Assembly (NCBI GenBank): GCA_030374805.1
Contig: JARGSG010000011.1
Location: 558,001 to 622,000 of the forward strand
DNA: 64,000 bases
Reading direction: 5' to 3'
DNA from: Gracilaria gracilis
Taxonomy: Eukaryota > Rhodophyta > Florideophyceae > Gracilariales > Gracilariaceae
Below the pieces are notes generated by a model, which saw nothing but the letters and a program-made list of their open reading frames with translations, searched no databases and had not been told where the DNA came from. Positions 1-11,033 of the stretch are shown piece by piece (the stretch's first letter is position 1; every line of letters starts with the position of its first letter). The position numbers were made by a program, and so were the translations under genes.

Positions 1-240
1 GTAAATTCCAGAGAACGAGTAACTACGGAAAATTAGTACTTCAGCCAACTGACACGTGTACACTTCGGCCATATTTAGGCCACCTTTAGGCCGTATTTCG
101 GCGATATGAAGAAAAATGAAACTCGTTTATCTCCGCTTTTTAAACGTTCTCACAACTTTTCGAGTTAAACGGCCACATTTCGGCCATATTTGGGCCATAT
201 TTGAGGTTTGTAGTGGCACGAAAAGTCAATGAACACAGAG
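1..240. repeat. Degenerate GGCCATATTT-type short repeats
   Basis: This AT-rich stretch repeats a roughly 11-bp motif resembling cGGCCATATTTag. Copies occur near 66-115 and again near 168-205, with variants such as GGCCGTATTTC and GGCCACATTTC. No coding region is visible, and nothing else is recognised up to about 690. Confidence 0.45.
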
Positions 241-689
241 GTAGGCCAATATCGGATGGCTGCGTCGCCATTGAACTTATGCTCCAACGCATATCTCCAA
301 GCAAACGACCGAGTGCTGAATGAGGAGTGCGAGGTTTGAAGGCACCGTTTCGAAGATTAACAAGAACCCTTCCTGCGGATCATTACAAGCGTGGCAGGTT
401 GCTTAGAATTGTGGCTCACTTGGTGAATTATACAACTCGAATTGCGGGCCTGAACCAAATAGCGTCTGTATACAGTCAATCCTAAAGGACCATTCTATAA
501 TAGCCTTCACATTACACATTTCATATCCCATGAATGCAGCCAAGACCAGGCCGCCTAACCCAGAATGGATCACGTCCGCTGCCTTTTCCTGTACACCGCG
601 GCTTCACGCACAGCTTCTTTCGAGTTCTGGAACAGATAGTGCCACGGTCACACTTAGTCCCAGGCTTCGAAAAAGTTCAGATGCGGCGG

Positions 690-1690
690 CTGACCAGCAC
701 GAATCCATCGAAGATGGAGCACTTGTCCGAAAGATACAGCGCGGCCAACGGTGGCGAAAACTTGACGTGCGTGTGCGACTGCGTTTGCTGAGTGGCATCA
801 GGCACGTTCTCATCACTCGAGCGCCGGCGATTCTTCTTCGAATCGGACGTGAAGTGTGGCACCCCTCCAAGTGGCTGAAAGCGGTGCGTGGCACAATCGG
901 TGCACTGCAGGACAAGAAATGCTGGAAGCGGTCTGCTGCGCAAGCTGTCGACTTTCCAGCACGTGCACGAATTGGCGCACACAATAGTCAATCTTAAGGG
1001 AGAACACGGGCACGAAGCCATTGCCGTGGCGATTGGGGGCGGTTTGAATGGCAGCTAATAAAATGCGCACGGCCATCTCATACGAGGCGGTGCCCTTGAG
1101 CGGCGCACTAAAGTACCTGTCGTAGCAAATCTCCGGCGACTTGTCCACAAGACGAGTAGATCAGTGCCAGTGACGTCTATCAAGCCGCCGTGCGCGACAG
1201 ACTGCACGGCTTTCTCCAAAAAGAGCATTGCACTTCGGTACGGAACGAGGTCAACGACCTTGAACTGCTTATCTCGCTCGGGCAAGCACTCCATGAGCGA
1301 CACAACATGGCCGTGCGACGGTGTTTCCTGCTCGGTGGTGAGCCTGTTGTGGCTCACGTTAAACGCGAAGGTATCGACGGCGTACTGGTCGACCTCGTTC
1401 GCAGTGACATTTCTGACATGCGACACCCCCTTGAAGTAGGGCAAGGAGCCCAAGCCCGTGGCCGAAAAAGCCTCCCACACGCGCAGCTGGCACGGTGGCT
1501 GGTCGGCCTGTCCGAACTGCGGTTACCTAGGTGAGTCTGCGCAGCAGAAGCACGCACAGGTCGTGGTTGACAACTTGCGCTTGGTTTTAGAAGACGTTGG
1601 GCTTCTCGTTGAGCGCCTTGGCCCCGCCTCGCACACCTCGGTGCAGCGCTGGGGACGCGCCGAACCTTCACCGGTTAGCTGTCGGTGTCA
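690..1690 (-). pseudogene. TRM1-like tRNA (guanine26-N2) methyltransferase pseudogene
   Basis: Read on the minus strand, three frames together follow the TRM1 family in order. First comes an EGSA segment near 1660. The nucleotide-flanking motif VFYN..QVVNRDL is present as VF-stop-NQAQVVNHDL near 1560-1590. The SAM-binding segment VWEAFSATGLGSLPYFKG follows (about 1425-1480), then a DLVPYRS segment where the family has DLDPYGS. GLIDVTGTDLLVL, then (shifted frame) APLKGTASYEMAVRILL and FSLKIDYCVRQFVHV, and finally (third frame) QCTDC..HRFQPLGG complete the series. Active TRM1 makes m2,2G26 in tRNA. This copy has an in-frame TAA in a core motif, two frameshifts (near 1130 and 1010) and changed catalytic residues, and no start codon is visible. 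It is therefore a decayed copy. MULE element 1 lies 300 bp upstream of it. Confidence 0.82.
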
Positions 1691-1699
1691 GCGCGGGCC

Positions 1700-1970
1700 G
1701 GCGTGTGCGGTGACGTGACGGGCCGGCGCGGGCCGGCGGGCGCGGCCTTCTTGGCCAACCATTGCGCTGTAGTGCGCAGCGTGAGCTGCGGTGTGTGCGG
1801 GATGGTGCGCGGCAGAAACAGCGACGATGGCATGGATTTCACGCCGCCGTAGCGCGCTACTTCCCGACGCGCTGCGAGCACAGGCCGCCGCGGCCGCTAC
1901 ATCGCCAGCCAATTGCACGCGCTGCCTCGCTGCCTTCCGCGCGCGCCACATTTTGGCGTAATTTCCCAAG
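1700..1970. other. GC-rich gap before element 1
   Basis: This is a GC-rich sequence with CCGG/GGCCGGCG runs and no supported gene. It may include the former promoter region of the TRM1 pseudogene. Confidence 0.3.
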
Positions 1971-1983
1971 CCGCGCGCGCGGG
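1971..1983. repeat. Candidate target-site repeat, left of element 1
   Basis: The 13-bp CCGCGCGCGCGGG lies flush against the left TIR. CCGCGTGCGCGGG lies flush against the right TIR (9452-9464), with one mismatch. The sequence is near-palindromic, so it could also be part of the TIR. MULE duplications are usually 8-11 bp. Confidence 0.4.
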
Positions 1984-2182
1984 CTAGGGCCCAATCGACA
2001 CGGCGTCGCCGGCGTCAAACCCACAGCCAATAAGAAAGGGAGGTTCAATATCTTGACTCAAATAAAATAGGCAGTGTATGAAGCCATGCCCCTGGCCAAC
2101 CACACTTCGATTTCGCGGGTCAAGGCCAATCAAGGCGAGGTGTTCAACATCGAACGTTCTCCCCCAATTGTTTTGAGCCAAG
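1984..2182 (+). repeat. Left TIR of element 1
   Basis: It starts CTAGGGCCCAATCGACACGG and reads inward to GAGCCAAG. The reverse complement of 9253-9451 follows it at equal length with few mismatches. Confidence 0.88.
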
Positions 2183-2434
2183 CAAACACTGCAAATGCGA
2201 CGAATCAGCCTGATGTCAAAAGAGATTTGGTCGACACGTTCACGCGCCAATTTCCAAGTGAGGTCTTTGCCGACATTGGCTGATCTTTGCTCAATACACA
2301 CCCGTCTCGATATTCCTTTTCCAATCGTTGCGCAACTTACTATATGTCAATGGAGTCAGGTATGTCACTCTTTAACGACGTTCTTAAGATGTACGAACTC
2401 TTTGTTACTAACGCTTTAATAAGAAACATCTCCC

Positions 2435-3286
2435 ATGTTGTTTCAAGAAAACATATTGGACTGCGTCATGTCGAGCGATGATGACCAAAAAACATCATTA
2501 ACGTGTAGAAGGTTTTATAGTAACCTTGCACGACACGCTAAAATGAACATCACTGACACGGTCCAGAGAGCTTCAATCATACATAATCATGTTTATCCGA
2601 TTGTGAAAGCAGAAAAAAAACAGAAAAGTCCGGCCTCCCTTGTTCATAGTTCTATTGCAGGTTCCATGCTTTGTGCAGATGTTCTTACATCCGCGCTTAT
2701 GGAAATTAAGCCACGAGCCGGAGTCTGCATCTGCCCGTGTGACACGGGTGTATCTCTGTCCTCGTATTCGAATCGAGTGCAAGAATTCTCTCATGAGCAA
2801 CATATCTACTTGGAGCACATAAAGAACTCGTTTACAGTGAACACTACTGGAGCCAGCACCCCGATTCAAACTGTATTTGTACTGCTGAACATAGATGGGA
2901 ATCATTGGGCTTTTCTTCTTAGAACTCGCTACATAGGATGCGGCCGAACACGGCGAGAAAAACCGACTGTGTATTTTGGCGATAGTCTTCGCTACTCTTG
3001 TCCTACAAACGTTATGTCCTTCTTCAAAGAATCGTTTGAGTTTGCGATTCTTGAGCCCAATGTCTCCTCTGTGGTTTCGAAGCAAAATTTTATGCCTGAC
3101 ATTTGTCGGTTCCCACCGCAAACTGATGGATTGAGTTGCAGATTTTTCGTAATAGCAATCGCAGCGACACTCGGTTCTGATAGGGGGCTGACCCCAAATG
3201 AAGCCTACAAGTCGGGATATAAGCGGTCTTTGTCCGAAAAGTACCGACGGTCTGCTCTCAAAAGCCGCATACTGCAGGTGTTGTGA
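2435..3286 (+). CDS. Transposon Ulp1/C48-like cysteine peptidase (element 1)
   Basis: The 283-residue frame carries the C48 (SUMO-protease-like) triad in order. The histidine is in GNHWAF (about residue 153), the aspartate in YFGDSLRY (about residue 184), and the glutamine and cysteine in QTDGLSC (about residues 228-235). The glycine that usually follows the cysteine is arginine here. In host cells this fold removes SUMO or ubiquitin-like tags. In MULEs its role is not settled. The first ATG (2435) is not strongly supported and an upstream exon is possible. Copies A and B are relatives at moderate similarity. It lies just inside the left TIR and upstream of the FAR1-like frame. Confidence 0.7.
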   Translation: MLFQENILDCVMSSDDDQKTSLTCRRFYSNLARHAKMNITDTVQRASIIHNHVYPIVKAEKKQKSPASLVHSSIAGSMLCADVLTSALMEIKPRAGVCICPCDTGVSLSSYSNRVQEFSHEQHIYLEHIKNSFTVNTTGASTPIQTVFVLLNIDGNHWAFLLRTRYIGCGRTRREKPTVYFGDSLRYSCPTNVMSFFKESFEFAILEPNVSSVVSKQNFMPDICRFPPQTDGLSCRFFVIAIAATLGSDRGLTPNEAYKSGYKRSLSEKYRRSALKSRILQVL

Positions 3287-3821
3287 GCGTCTCTTCGATT
3301 TAACACGGATATTGTGAGCGAATCGATGGTCGCAGAATACCGTTTAAAGCATCTTCTTCACTATTTTACTACACGTGAAAACGTTAAAAGCAGGTTGAAG
3401 TACCTTCGGTATCCGCTATTACGACGGCCAGCTTTTTGTGAAACCCAATACGAAGAGAATATTGCAGCATGTTAAGCGTTATGAGGATGACAGAGAACGC
3501 GATGCAGAGAATTGCATGGAAGAAGGTACAAAACTGACAACGGGATCATTCGAGAAGGATTTGGAGGGCAAGCCACAGACTGTAAGGGTAATAGATTGTT
3601 TACTGGTATCGGCTAAGACCCAAGCCGTTTGCACGGGAACATCTTCAAAAGGAAACGAGAAAATTGCGAGGAGTAAATGCAAAGAAGTTGTATAAAATGG
3701 GCAAACTCGGGTAGTTGGCGAACCACTTCACTATGATGGACTTGCAGGTGGTCTAGATGGAAACGATATTTCTCAGGGATGTGATGTTCTGGATAAGAGA
3801 CGCCCTACATCTCCGGAGAAG
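3287..3821 (+). other. Gap between peptidase and FAR1 frames (element 1)
   Basis: An open frame at 3438-3695 (85 aa, lysine/glutamate-rich) is compatible with a decayed linker exon. It contains nothing recognisable. Confidence 0.25.
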
Positions 3822-4865
3822 TTGGCCAAGTATCGGAATCAGATACGCATGGAGGTGCGAAAGAGGGCCGAGTATGAAAATGTTCGCATGTCTCCCATCC
3901 CTCCCCGTATCTCGGAACCTCGAGTCAGGTTCCGAGTTCCTTTGAAGGAAAGTGAAGAGAAGTCGGTGGTGAGAAGTATTATGGAGGAGGTAATAGATGA
4001 TGTTTTGTCAAGCTCCTTGTGGGGCATTGTACATTGTGACGCAGAACGTGGACATTTGCACTATATTGGAGACACGAGGGACGTCTTGGGACTTTTTTCC
4101 TTGATATGTAGGGAAACAGGATTCCTGTATTCATTTCACTACTTGAGGTATGTACAGAAAAGGTCAAAAACCCAGGAACGAGTACTGGACGCACGCTTAC
4201 GCTGTCAAAAGCACAACTACCGCTGTCCATCGAACATTTTAGTGTCGCTCCCTGCAGTCAATTCTCGGTCTCGGGATGTCGTCGTCAACTTCAATCACTC
4301 ACACCAATCAAACAGGGATGAATTGTCTCAGGCCGTCGTTGAGGAACACTCTAAGAAAGTGGAGAAGAAAATGATCCTCCATTTTCACTCACTTCGAACG
4401 AAGTTTGTGGGGAAGAAGCAGGGATACTGGGACATTTTATACCAAAAGTGTTTTCCTCGAGTGTCATTGGGGTCCGTTGTAGACGGCGAGCCTTACATGA
4501 ATGTGTTTAATGAAGAGGTTACTGTTCACCATGCCTCGGTGCTCAAAGACTTGCACTTCAATACCTCTCGTATACCAGTTGAGAGTTCCCGTGAGGCAGG
4601 GCCATTTGAGTTGAAGCAAGGAGAATTCAAGCCCATTCTGCGTCGCACACACCAGGCACCACGTTGTCTCTCAAACGGTAACGTTCTGGGAACGGGGAGT
4701 AAGGCTACAAATCCAGACGAGGATGCAGTTTCGGTGCGATTACAAACTTACGTCACTGGAGTCAATAGAGAAGGAATTGACACCAGAGAGCTTCATGACA
4801 TTGATGTTGCGAAAATAAGAGATACAGAACCGGAGAACTCGGTTTGTGAAAAATCCTGTCCTTGA
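3822..4865 (+). CDS. FAR1-type DNA-binding protein of element 1
   Basis: This is a 347-residue frame. Residues about 105-170 show the FAR1/WRKY-GCM1-like zinc-binding pattern: a GF.YSFHYLR segment, then LRCQKHNYRCPS with paired cysteines, and NFNHSHQSN with the histidines. FAR1 modules bind DNA and sit at the N-terminus of many MULE transposases. Here the module is a separate frame between the peptidase and the transposase, as in elements A and B. It may be spliced to neighbouring frames. The start is not certain. The C-terminal half is low in recognisable motifs. Confidence 0.6.
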   Translation: MAKYRNQIRMEVRKRAEYENVRMSPIPPRISEPRVRFRVPLKESEEKSVVRSIMEEVIDDVLSSSLWGIVHCDAERGHLHYIGDTRDVLGLFSLICRETGFLYSFHYLRYVQKRSKTQERVLDARLRCQKHNYRCPSNILVSLPAVNSRSRDVVVNFNHSHQSNRDELSQAVVEEHSKKVEKKMILHFHSLRTKFVGKKQGYWDILYQKCFPRVSLGSVVDGEPYMNVFNEEVTVHHASVLKDLHFNTSRIPVESSREAGPFELKQGEFKPILRRTHQAPRCLSNGNVLGTGSKATNPDEDAVSVRLQTYVTGVNREGIDTRELHDIDVAKIRDTEPENSVCEKSCP

Positions 4866-5076
4866 GTTTGACCCTAGGGAGAGAGAAAGTGTGTTGTAAG
4901 CATTGTCAGATGCAAAGGATCAGAAGGACAAAATGATGCGTCATGGCTCTCAGATCGAAGATGATCAAGACGGCTCAGAAATAATTGAACAGTTTCTGTT
5001 CTTGGATGACAACGAAGAGCTTCCAGATAAGCTCCTCGATATCTCCATGGAAGACATTTAGCAGCAGGATGGCTTC

Positions 5077-7425
5077 ATGCAGAATATGGCTCCACCAAAA
5101 ATTCACATGTCTCAATACCTCGAGGACGAAAGCCATCTCACTAAGGAAGGGGATGATAGATTGGACGTTCACGATGTGTTCAAAGCAGCGGTTCTCGCGT
5201 ACTTCAGAAGCCTGGAGGCCAATGCACCGGAGCAGGAGGTCGTCAGACAAGTACGCTACATCTCAGAGTGTCTGAGGTACAGCTTGAAGTGCAGGAATTG
5301 AATATTTGTGGGACAGAAGGCTGCTCATGCAAGTCCGGTCGATGGCGATCTGAAAGACACTCGCGTCTTAAAGAAGTGTATATTGAAGTATCGCAAACGA
5401 CTTAATAAGCAGCTTTGTCACTTCTCGTTGACTTGGAAGACGTTGGCGCCTGAGAAAGAACGATATGGTAGATCTTACGCTGGTGACTTCCAGGAGGCTA
5501 AACACAACCATTCTCCTTCGAAAGAAAATGGAGGTATCAAACATTTTTCAACTAAGATGCGCTCTGAAGCCATTGATATGACTAATAACCTTCATATCAG
5601 CCTTGGGGACACTGTGCGGTTTCTTTCAAACAAGTACGGTGTGCCGATCAATGTAAGATCTGTACGGCAGATGGTCAGTTCCAACCGGACGGTTAGACAC
5701 CCAAAAAATCTAGAGTGCACGAAGCTCCTGGAGAACGTGGTGGCTTTGCACGAGCAGGACAGTCAGAACAAATTCTTTTTCACTTGTGATATAGAAGGTC
5801 GAATAACATCTGTCTGTTGGGCGTTCAAAGACTGGATACAAGATTATAAGCTGTTCGGTGTGGTCTCTGGGGTGTTCGTTGACTGCAAGGCGATTGCAAA
5901 TCGCTATGGATTCCCATTGTTCACCATTAATTGGCGAGCTAACGATGGCTTCACCCTTACGTTCTTCATGGGTTTCATGAGTGGCGAAACAGAGGCAGAC
6001 TTTGTGCACGTTCTGACGAGATTTAAGGAAGTGATCCCAATATCCCCATCTCTACTAACAATGGATCAACGTGCAGCGTGCATCACCGCGACGGAGAAGG
6101 TGTTCAGCACGTCTTCCATCACGCTAGATGAATGGCATCTCAATCAAAACCAGATGAAGAACGTCACACCTTGGTGCGCCAAGAAAGAACACACGCAATG
6201 GTGCGACGACATGAATAGGGACCTATTCAATCTAAGACGATCACGGTCTCTCCCATCGTTCACGGAACGCCGTACAGTATTCCGAAGGAAGTACTTCGAT
6301 GGATATACTGATAAACTGCCGGTGTGGTTCTCGTTCCTACACGTTCATCGACCAAACCTGCTGGTGGCCTGCTTCCGGAACGCTGCTGTCCCCCGCCTGT
6401 ATCTGTTTCAAGGTACAGGATACACAGAGGCCTCTGACACCGGGTATAGAGCCTGTATTCTTGCAAAGAAAGTCCCATTCAGTGCTATCCCGGACCAACT
6501 GAAGTAGCTTACCTCAAAGAGAGCGGCTGAGCGCGATGAGTCGCGTCTGCGATCCATGAGCGCGACGAGCTCGCGGTTTTGCTCTATACGGGACTGCTAG
6601 CTACCGGTTCCTGCTCATGTGCTTGATGGACTGATTTCGGAATACACAAGCTACTGCCTCACAAAGTTTAAAGAGATTAGCGTTGTTCCGTCCAGAAATT
6701 ATGTCGTAACCAGTGCCTCAGTCCTCTCTCCTGAGCATGGTAACTGGCCTGGGCTGAGCGATGCGGACAAAGAGCGTATCTAACTCGTCGTGCATTTTGA
6801 GCTCACATGGAGCGTACATCTGCTGCATAGAGTTGAGCAACCTCCCCCTCGGGAAAAACGGACCTTGAAGGTGTTGTTCGCTAGGTAACAGCTGGAAAGC
6901 GAGGACGGTGGAGATAGTGTGTTGCTGGCGCGGTGTGATTGCATGAAGACCAAATTGATGGGATTCCCATGTCGGCATTTAGTAAAATGTGCTATGGCCT
7001 ACGGCGACATGGCCGAACAGAATCCCCATTTGAGGGCCGTGCTTGATGCTTATATAGAAGTGGAGGGGTTTATTGACGAATACTGGAAAGCGGACGAGGA
7101 TCAGTTCGACTATCTTCGTAGTTGTGGTCTGCGGAAACAGGCCAGGGTTCTGGACATGATAGGTCTAAAACATGCCCTGGATCCAGTGGGTGTCGAGGAT
7201 TCGCAAAAGATCAATGAAGACATCGATCTTTTCTTCAAAAGCATGTCCAAGGAAGATGTTGGAACTTGCGTCAAATGGGCCGATTCACAAGCTTTGTTTG
7301 ACCAAATTAGACGGATAACGTCTGGGATGGGTCCGTATGCGGTAAATAATTTTCAAGAAGTCCTAAAGATTGCCATGGAGAACTATAACAGAGGTCATCT
7401 TCCGTCTCTTTCGGTGTTTAAATAG
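5077..7425 (+). pseudogene. MULE transposase with SWIM finger, broken (element 1)
   Basis: The three frames together resemble one transposase. Residues from 5077 stop at an in-frame TGA near 5299. The main frame (5308-6507) then holds the MULE core. The first Asp is in GVFVDCKAIANRYGFPLF, the second Asp in TMDQRAA, followed by DEWHLNQNQ, and a candidate Glu in GYTEASD. It stops at 6507. After a scrambled 400 bp, a SWIM finger (LLARCDC...GFPCRHL) and C-terminal region continue at 6919-7425. An intact protein would bind the TIRs and cut and paste the element. The stops and frameshifts mean this copy is dead. Confidence 0.75.
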
Positions 7426-9252
7426 TTCAAAGTGTGTGAAAATCCCCATTCACAGAAGGAACTCATCCGATGGAAAAACAGCCCTGCTCCTTTTATAAAG
7501 CCACCAAACAAAGCAAACGTTAAAATGTCTAAAAAGGAAGAAAAGCTACACGTAACGCTTTCAATCAAAAAAGGCGAAGGTAGGTGGGGTTGGTGATGAA
7601 CAATACGAATTGTCCCAGGAGCAATCACAAGGGAAGCATGGGTCGCAGGGTAACGTAGCGTCTCGAACAGCTGTCAATAATGCAATTAGTCTTGCTCTTA
7701 GTATTGTGGAGAATAGAGAAACATAGAATGATATTGAAAAGTATATGTATATTAGTCTTGCCTACACACACTTCACCTTTATATTTTGCTTATACCTCGG
7801 CTGTTATATATCGGTTGTTTGTATTCTGAGAGGAATGTAAATATAACCTGTTCAGGTGATACAAAGGCATCTCAAGCAAAAGTTAAGACGCTTTTCCCAC
7901 CTACAGCTCCGAAGCTATATGTAGGTTTTCTAACGACTACCCACAACGACCATATACCCACCACAGGCCATCATAATTTATGTGCAAAGAATACACTAAC
8001 ATAGTCATATAAAAGTAGTGAGGATCCCGGCCACATTTCTTCTCCTACGGCACATGGTGTGACCCTTATAATAACGCATTCGTTACCTCAAGGGAATAGA
8101 AATGAAATTAAACAAAGTTATCAAGGTCTCCCCCAGGTACAATTCCTCCCATAGCTAAAATTATCTAGGTACACGACTCGCTTTGAAGTAACCGGTGTTC
8201 CTAATTTGCCTTGCTTGCAATAAAATCGTATGCGTTTTTTGCAGAAAAACAGAACACTGCGCCATACTTCGAGGTTGAAACACGGCATCAGTGCCCTTTG
8301 GTTTCAAAAACTCTCGATATGCATCCTTCTTCTTCGACGACAATTTAGAAAAGCAACTGGTGTCGTCATTTTAGAGTATTTAACATGTTCCGCTCATCTG
8401 CATATTTGACATTGGCATTGTCGGTCCATGAAAAGTAATAAACCATAATTTTAAATTGGTTGTTAGTGTTGAAGATTCAAATTATTATCGTTCTGATTAA
8501 CTACATTGAGAACGATTATTATTGAACTTACCTAGTCCGCTTTCTTTCACGACAGCTAACCAGATTGCTTTTGAACCCTTTTCACGGGACATTGCAAGTT
8601 AGTCATGTCCATTGTTCTAGACAGACGGGATGTTTTTGCCGGTTTTTCTGATAACCAATATACACATGTAGGTTATTGCGAAGTAAGGTTAACCAAAAAG
8701 AAAATGTAAACATATTACATGTGTCTTGAGAATGCTGAAGCAAACATAACCTTGGTGTGTTTGGGTTCCTTCTATGGAAATTATCAGTGTTGGAGAATGT
8801 AGCACTGTGATGGCGGAAAAGCATTTGAACGACCTTTGGTGTAGATATTAAGCCTTATTTCAGAAATAAAGTGCGTTTCTTCGTGAAAACGCCTGTTTTG
8901 TCTGCATTGGAAACCGAGAGATTGTCAGAGATTGTAAACGAATTGAATGGAGACAACTGATCTCCAGATGGGTAAAACAAAGGAAGGAATAAAACGGTAA
9001 GATTGAAAATCTTTTTGTGCGTACGTTACTGAAGAGCCTTTGACTGTGTGGTTTCAGACTGGTAAGAAGAACGGCGTGGCTAGAGATTGTAAGAGAATGT
9101 TGAAATAGTCATGAGTATTTGCGTATTGGTCAATGTAAGGCATGAAGATAATGTCCAAGAGAGCGAAAGCCGAGCTAGAAAAACTGATGGCAACCGCAAT
9201 TTTGGGATTGCACTCTGTTTCGGTTTGAAAAGCGCGTTCTTTTCAGGGTGTA
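7426..9252. other. AT-rich non-coding 3' part of element 1
   Basis: No convincing coding frame is present on either strand. The sequence is AT-rich, with short homopolymers and no visible tandem array. It ends at the right TIR. Confidence 0.5.
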
Positions 9253-9451
9253 CTTGGCTCAAAACAATTGGGGGAGAACGTTTGATGTTGAACCCCTCGC
9301 CTTGAGTGGCCTTGACCCGCGAAATCGAAGTGTGGTTGGCCAGGGACATGGCTTCATACACTGCCTATTTTATTTGAGTCACGATATTGAACCGCCCTTT
9401 CTTATTGGCTGTGGGTTTGACGCTGGCGACGCCATGTCGATTCGGCCCTAG
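9253..9451 (-). repeat. Right TIR of element 1
   Basis: It is the inverted partner of 1984-2182 and ends GGCCCTAG at 9451. Confidence 0.88.
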
Positions 9452-9687
9452 CCGCGTGCGCGGGAATCGAAACAGCGGCGCGGGCACGCGCCGCGTCGCA
9501 GACGTGGCTAGTAGGTGCGCCAGCGTCGAACAAAGGGCCACCGTGCACATACGCGCCCGCGTACGTACGCCCCGCGGCTGCGCAAACTCGTGAAAAGCCC
9601 GCGCGCAGTTTGCAGCGGTCGCGCCGGCGGTAGGGGTCCCTCACAGAGCTTTTGGTTCCTTTGCTTGCGCGCGAAACGAACCGACAC

Positions 9688-10724
9688 TTACGATCGAGCG
9701 ATGAGTAGCAAACCAAGCGTGGCTCCGTCGCCGCCTTCTCCGTCATTGTCGCCGTCGCCGAACATCTGCTCGTAGCGGCGGGCGGTCTCTTCCAGCGCGG
9801 GCGCCACCTTGCGCCCGCTGTACGTACACGTGGGCGCGCGCACGCGCGCGAGGCGGCATTGGCCAGAAAGTGCGCGCGCACTAGGCGCCCGCGTCGTATA
9901 GCTGACGCCGCGGCGCATGTACCGAAGCGTCGCGCTGCCCGTGGTGCGCCAGCGTGGGCCGTACCGCGTCGATGTGCGTCGCCACCGGGCGCATGTGCGT
10001 GGCGGCGCGGGTCGGATCCGGGCAAAGCCTCAGCTCCACCAGCAGCGCCCGCATCTGCGTGCTCAGTCTCTCCGCCGTCGACCGCAGCCGCGCTACCACG
10101 CGCACGCCTTCCAGCCCCCGCAGCGAGCTGGACGGGCTGAAGACGCTCCATCGCCGCGCCGCAGCCAGCCGCGCCGGCGCGCAGCGCGTGCAGCGCCGCC
10201 GCCGGCTGTGGTGGCGAAGGCGAAGGCGAGAGATCGCGCAGTACGTTCGCGGGCAGCTGGCGCGCCGCACACGACCACTCGATGGCCGCTCGCAGCTGTG
10301 CGTGGTGGCGGCGCGTCCCCGCGTTCTTGCTGTGCTGCTGCGCCTTGGAGCGGCTACGCGCCCGCGACGCGTGCGAGAGCAGCGCGTCTAACGCCTGCGG
10401 GCGCGACAGCGTCGCCGCGTGCTGCAGCGCCGCTTACGGTCCATACAACCCGCCGCCCTCCTTTGTGCCCACTGCCTCCTCTGTCCCCACCCCGTTGATG
10501 GCACCGACGACGCGCGCGTGTAGTACGCCGACAGCCGCGAGACGCGCCGCTCCGACGGGGCCGCTGTTGATGATGCAGCTCGCGAAGAGCCCGATCGCGT
10601 TGCTGCCGCCTCGCCCGCCTGCCTGCGCTTTTGACGGTAGATATATATATATATATATATGAAATGCTCTCGTGTACCGTTGTAAGTCGTGTGCGCTCAA
10701 AGGGCGAGCCGCGCACCCAGTCAA
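9688..10724 (-). pseudogene. Frame-broken, GC-rich coding-like region, unidentified
   Basis: Several adjacent minus-strand frames have protein-like composition and hand over to each other. They are 10434-10724 (…IGLFASCIINSGPVG…), then a frame from about 10435 down to 10125 (QALDALLSHASRARSRS…), then about 10150-9881 (VVARLRSTAERLSTQMRALL), and last 9918-9688 (EETARRYEQMFGDGDNDG). I do not recognise the family. The pieces could be exons of a helical protein or a pseudogene. High GC also makes long spurious frames likely, so certainty is low. Confidence 0.25.
10637..10662. repeat. (TA)n microsatellite
   Basis: About ten TA dinucleotides follow GTAGA. It lies between the GC-rich block and element C. 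Confidence 0.8.
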
Positions 10725-11033
10725 CCGTCGGCATCATAATAATATGACAGATTCTGAGCCCTAGGGGGTGACTGCTTGCATATCTGCAGTAGTCAGGTGG
10801 CGACTGTTGGCATTATGGACTGGTCAGAGAGTGACATACGCAGGAGTACCATAATCACTGGGTGAAATCGAAATGTCACCCTCCACATGTGCAAATCGCT
10901 GCTGAAATCGCCGAGGAGTGCTGGAAGTCACCCAGTGAACAAATCTTCACGCTACTTTGTTGCCTCATCCAAAAGCTACTACTGCAGTTCACCCTTATCT
11001 TTTCCTAGCTTTGTATATCTCCACTTCTCCAAC

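Larger units (their letters stand above)
1984..9451 (+). mobile_element. Mutator-like element 1 (Ulp1 / FAR1 / transposase)
   Basis: About 7.5 kb is bounded by 199-bp terminal inverted repeats (1984-2182 and 9253-9451). These match almost base for base except for scattered substitutions. Inside, in the same orientation, lie a C48/Ulp1-like peptidase, a FAR1-type zinc-binding protein, and a MULE transposase with a SWIM finger that is split by stops. The right 1.8 kb carries no gene. This layout matches Mutator-like transposons that carry Ulp1 peptidases. The broken transposase implies the copy is not autonomous. Confidence 0.85.
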
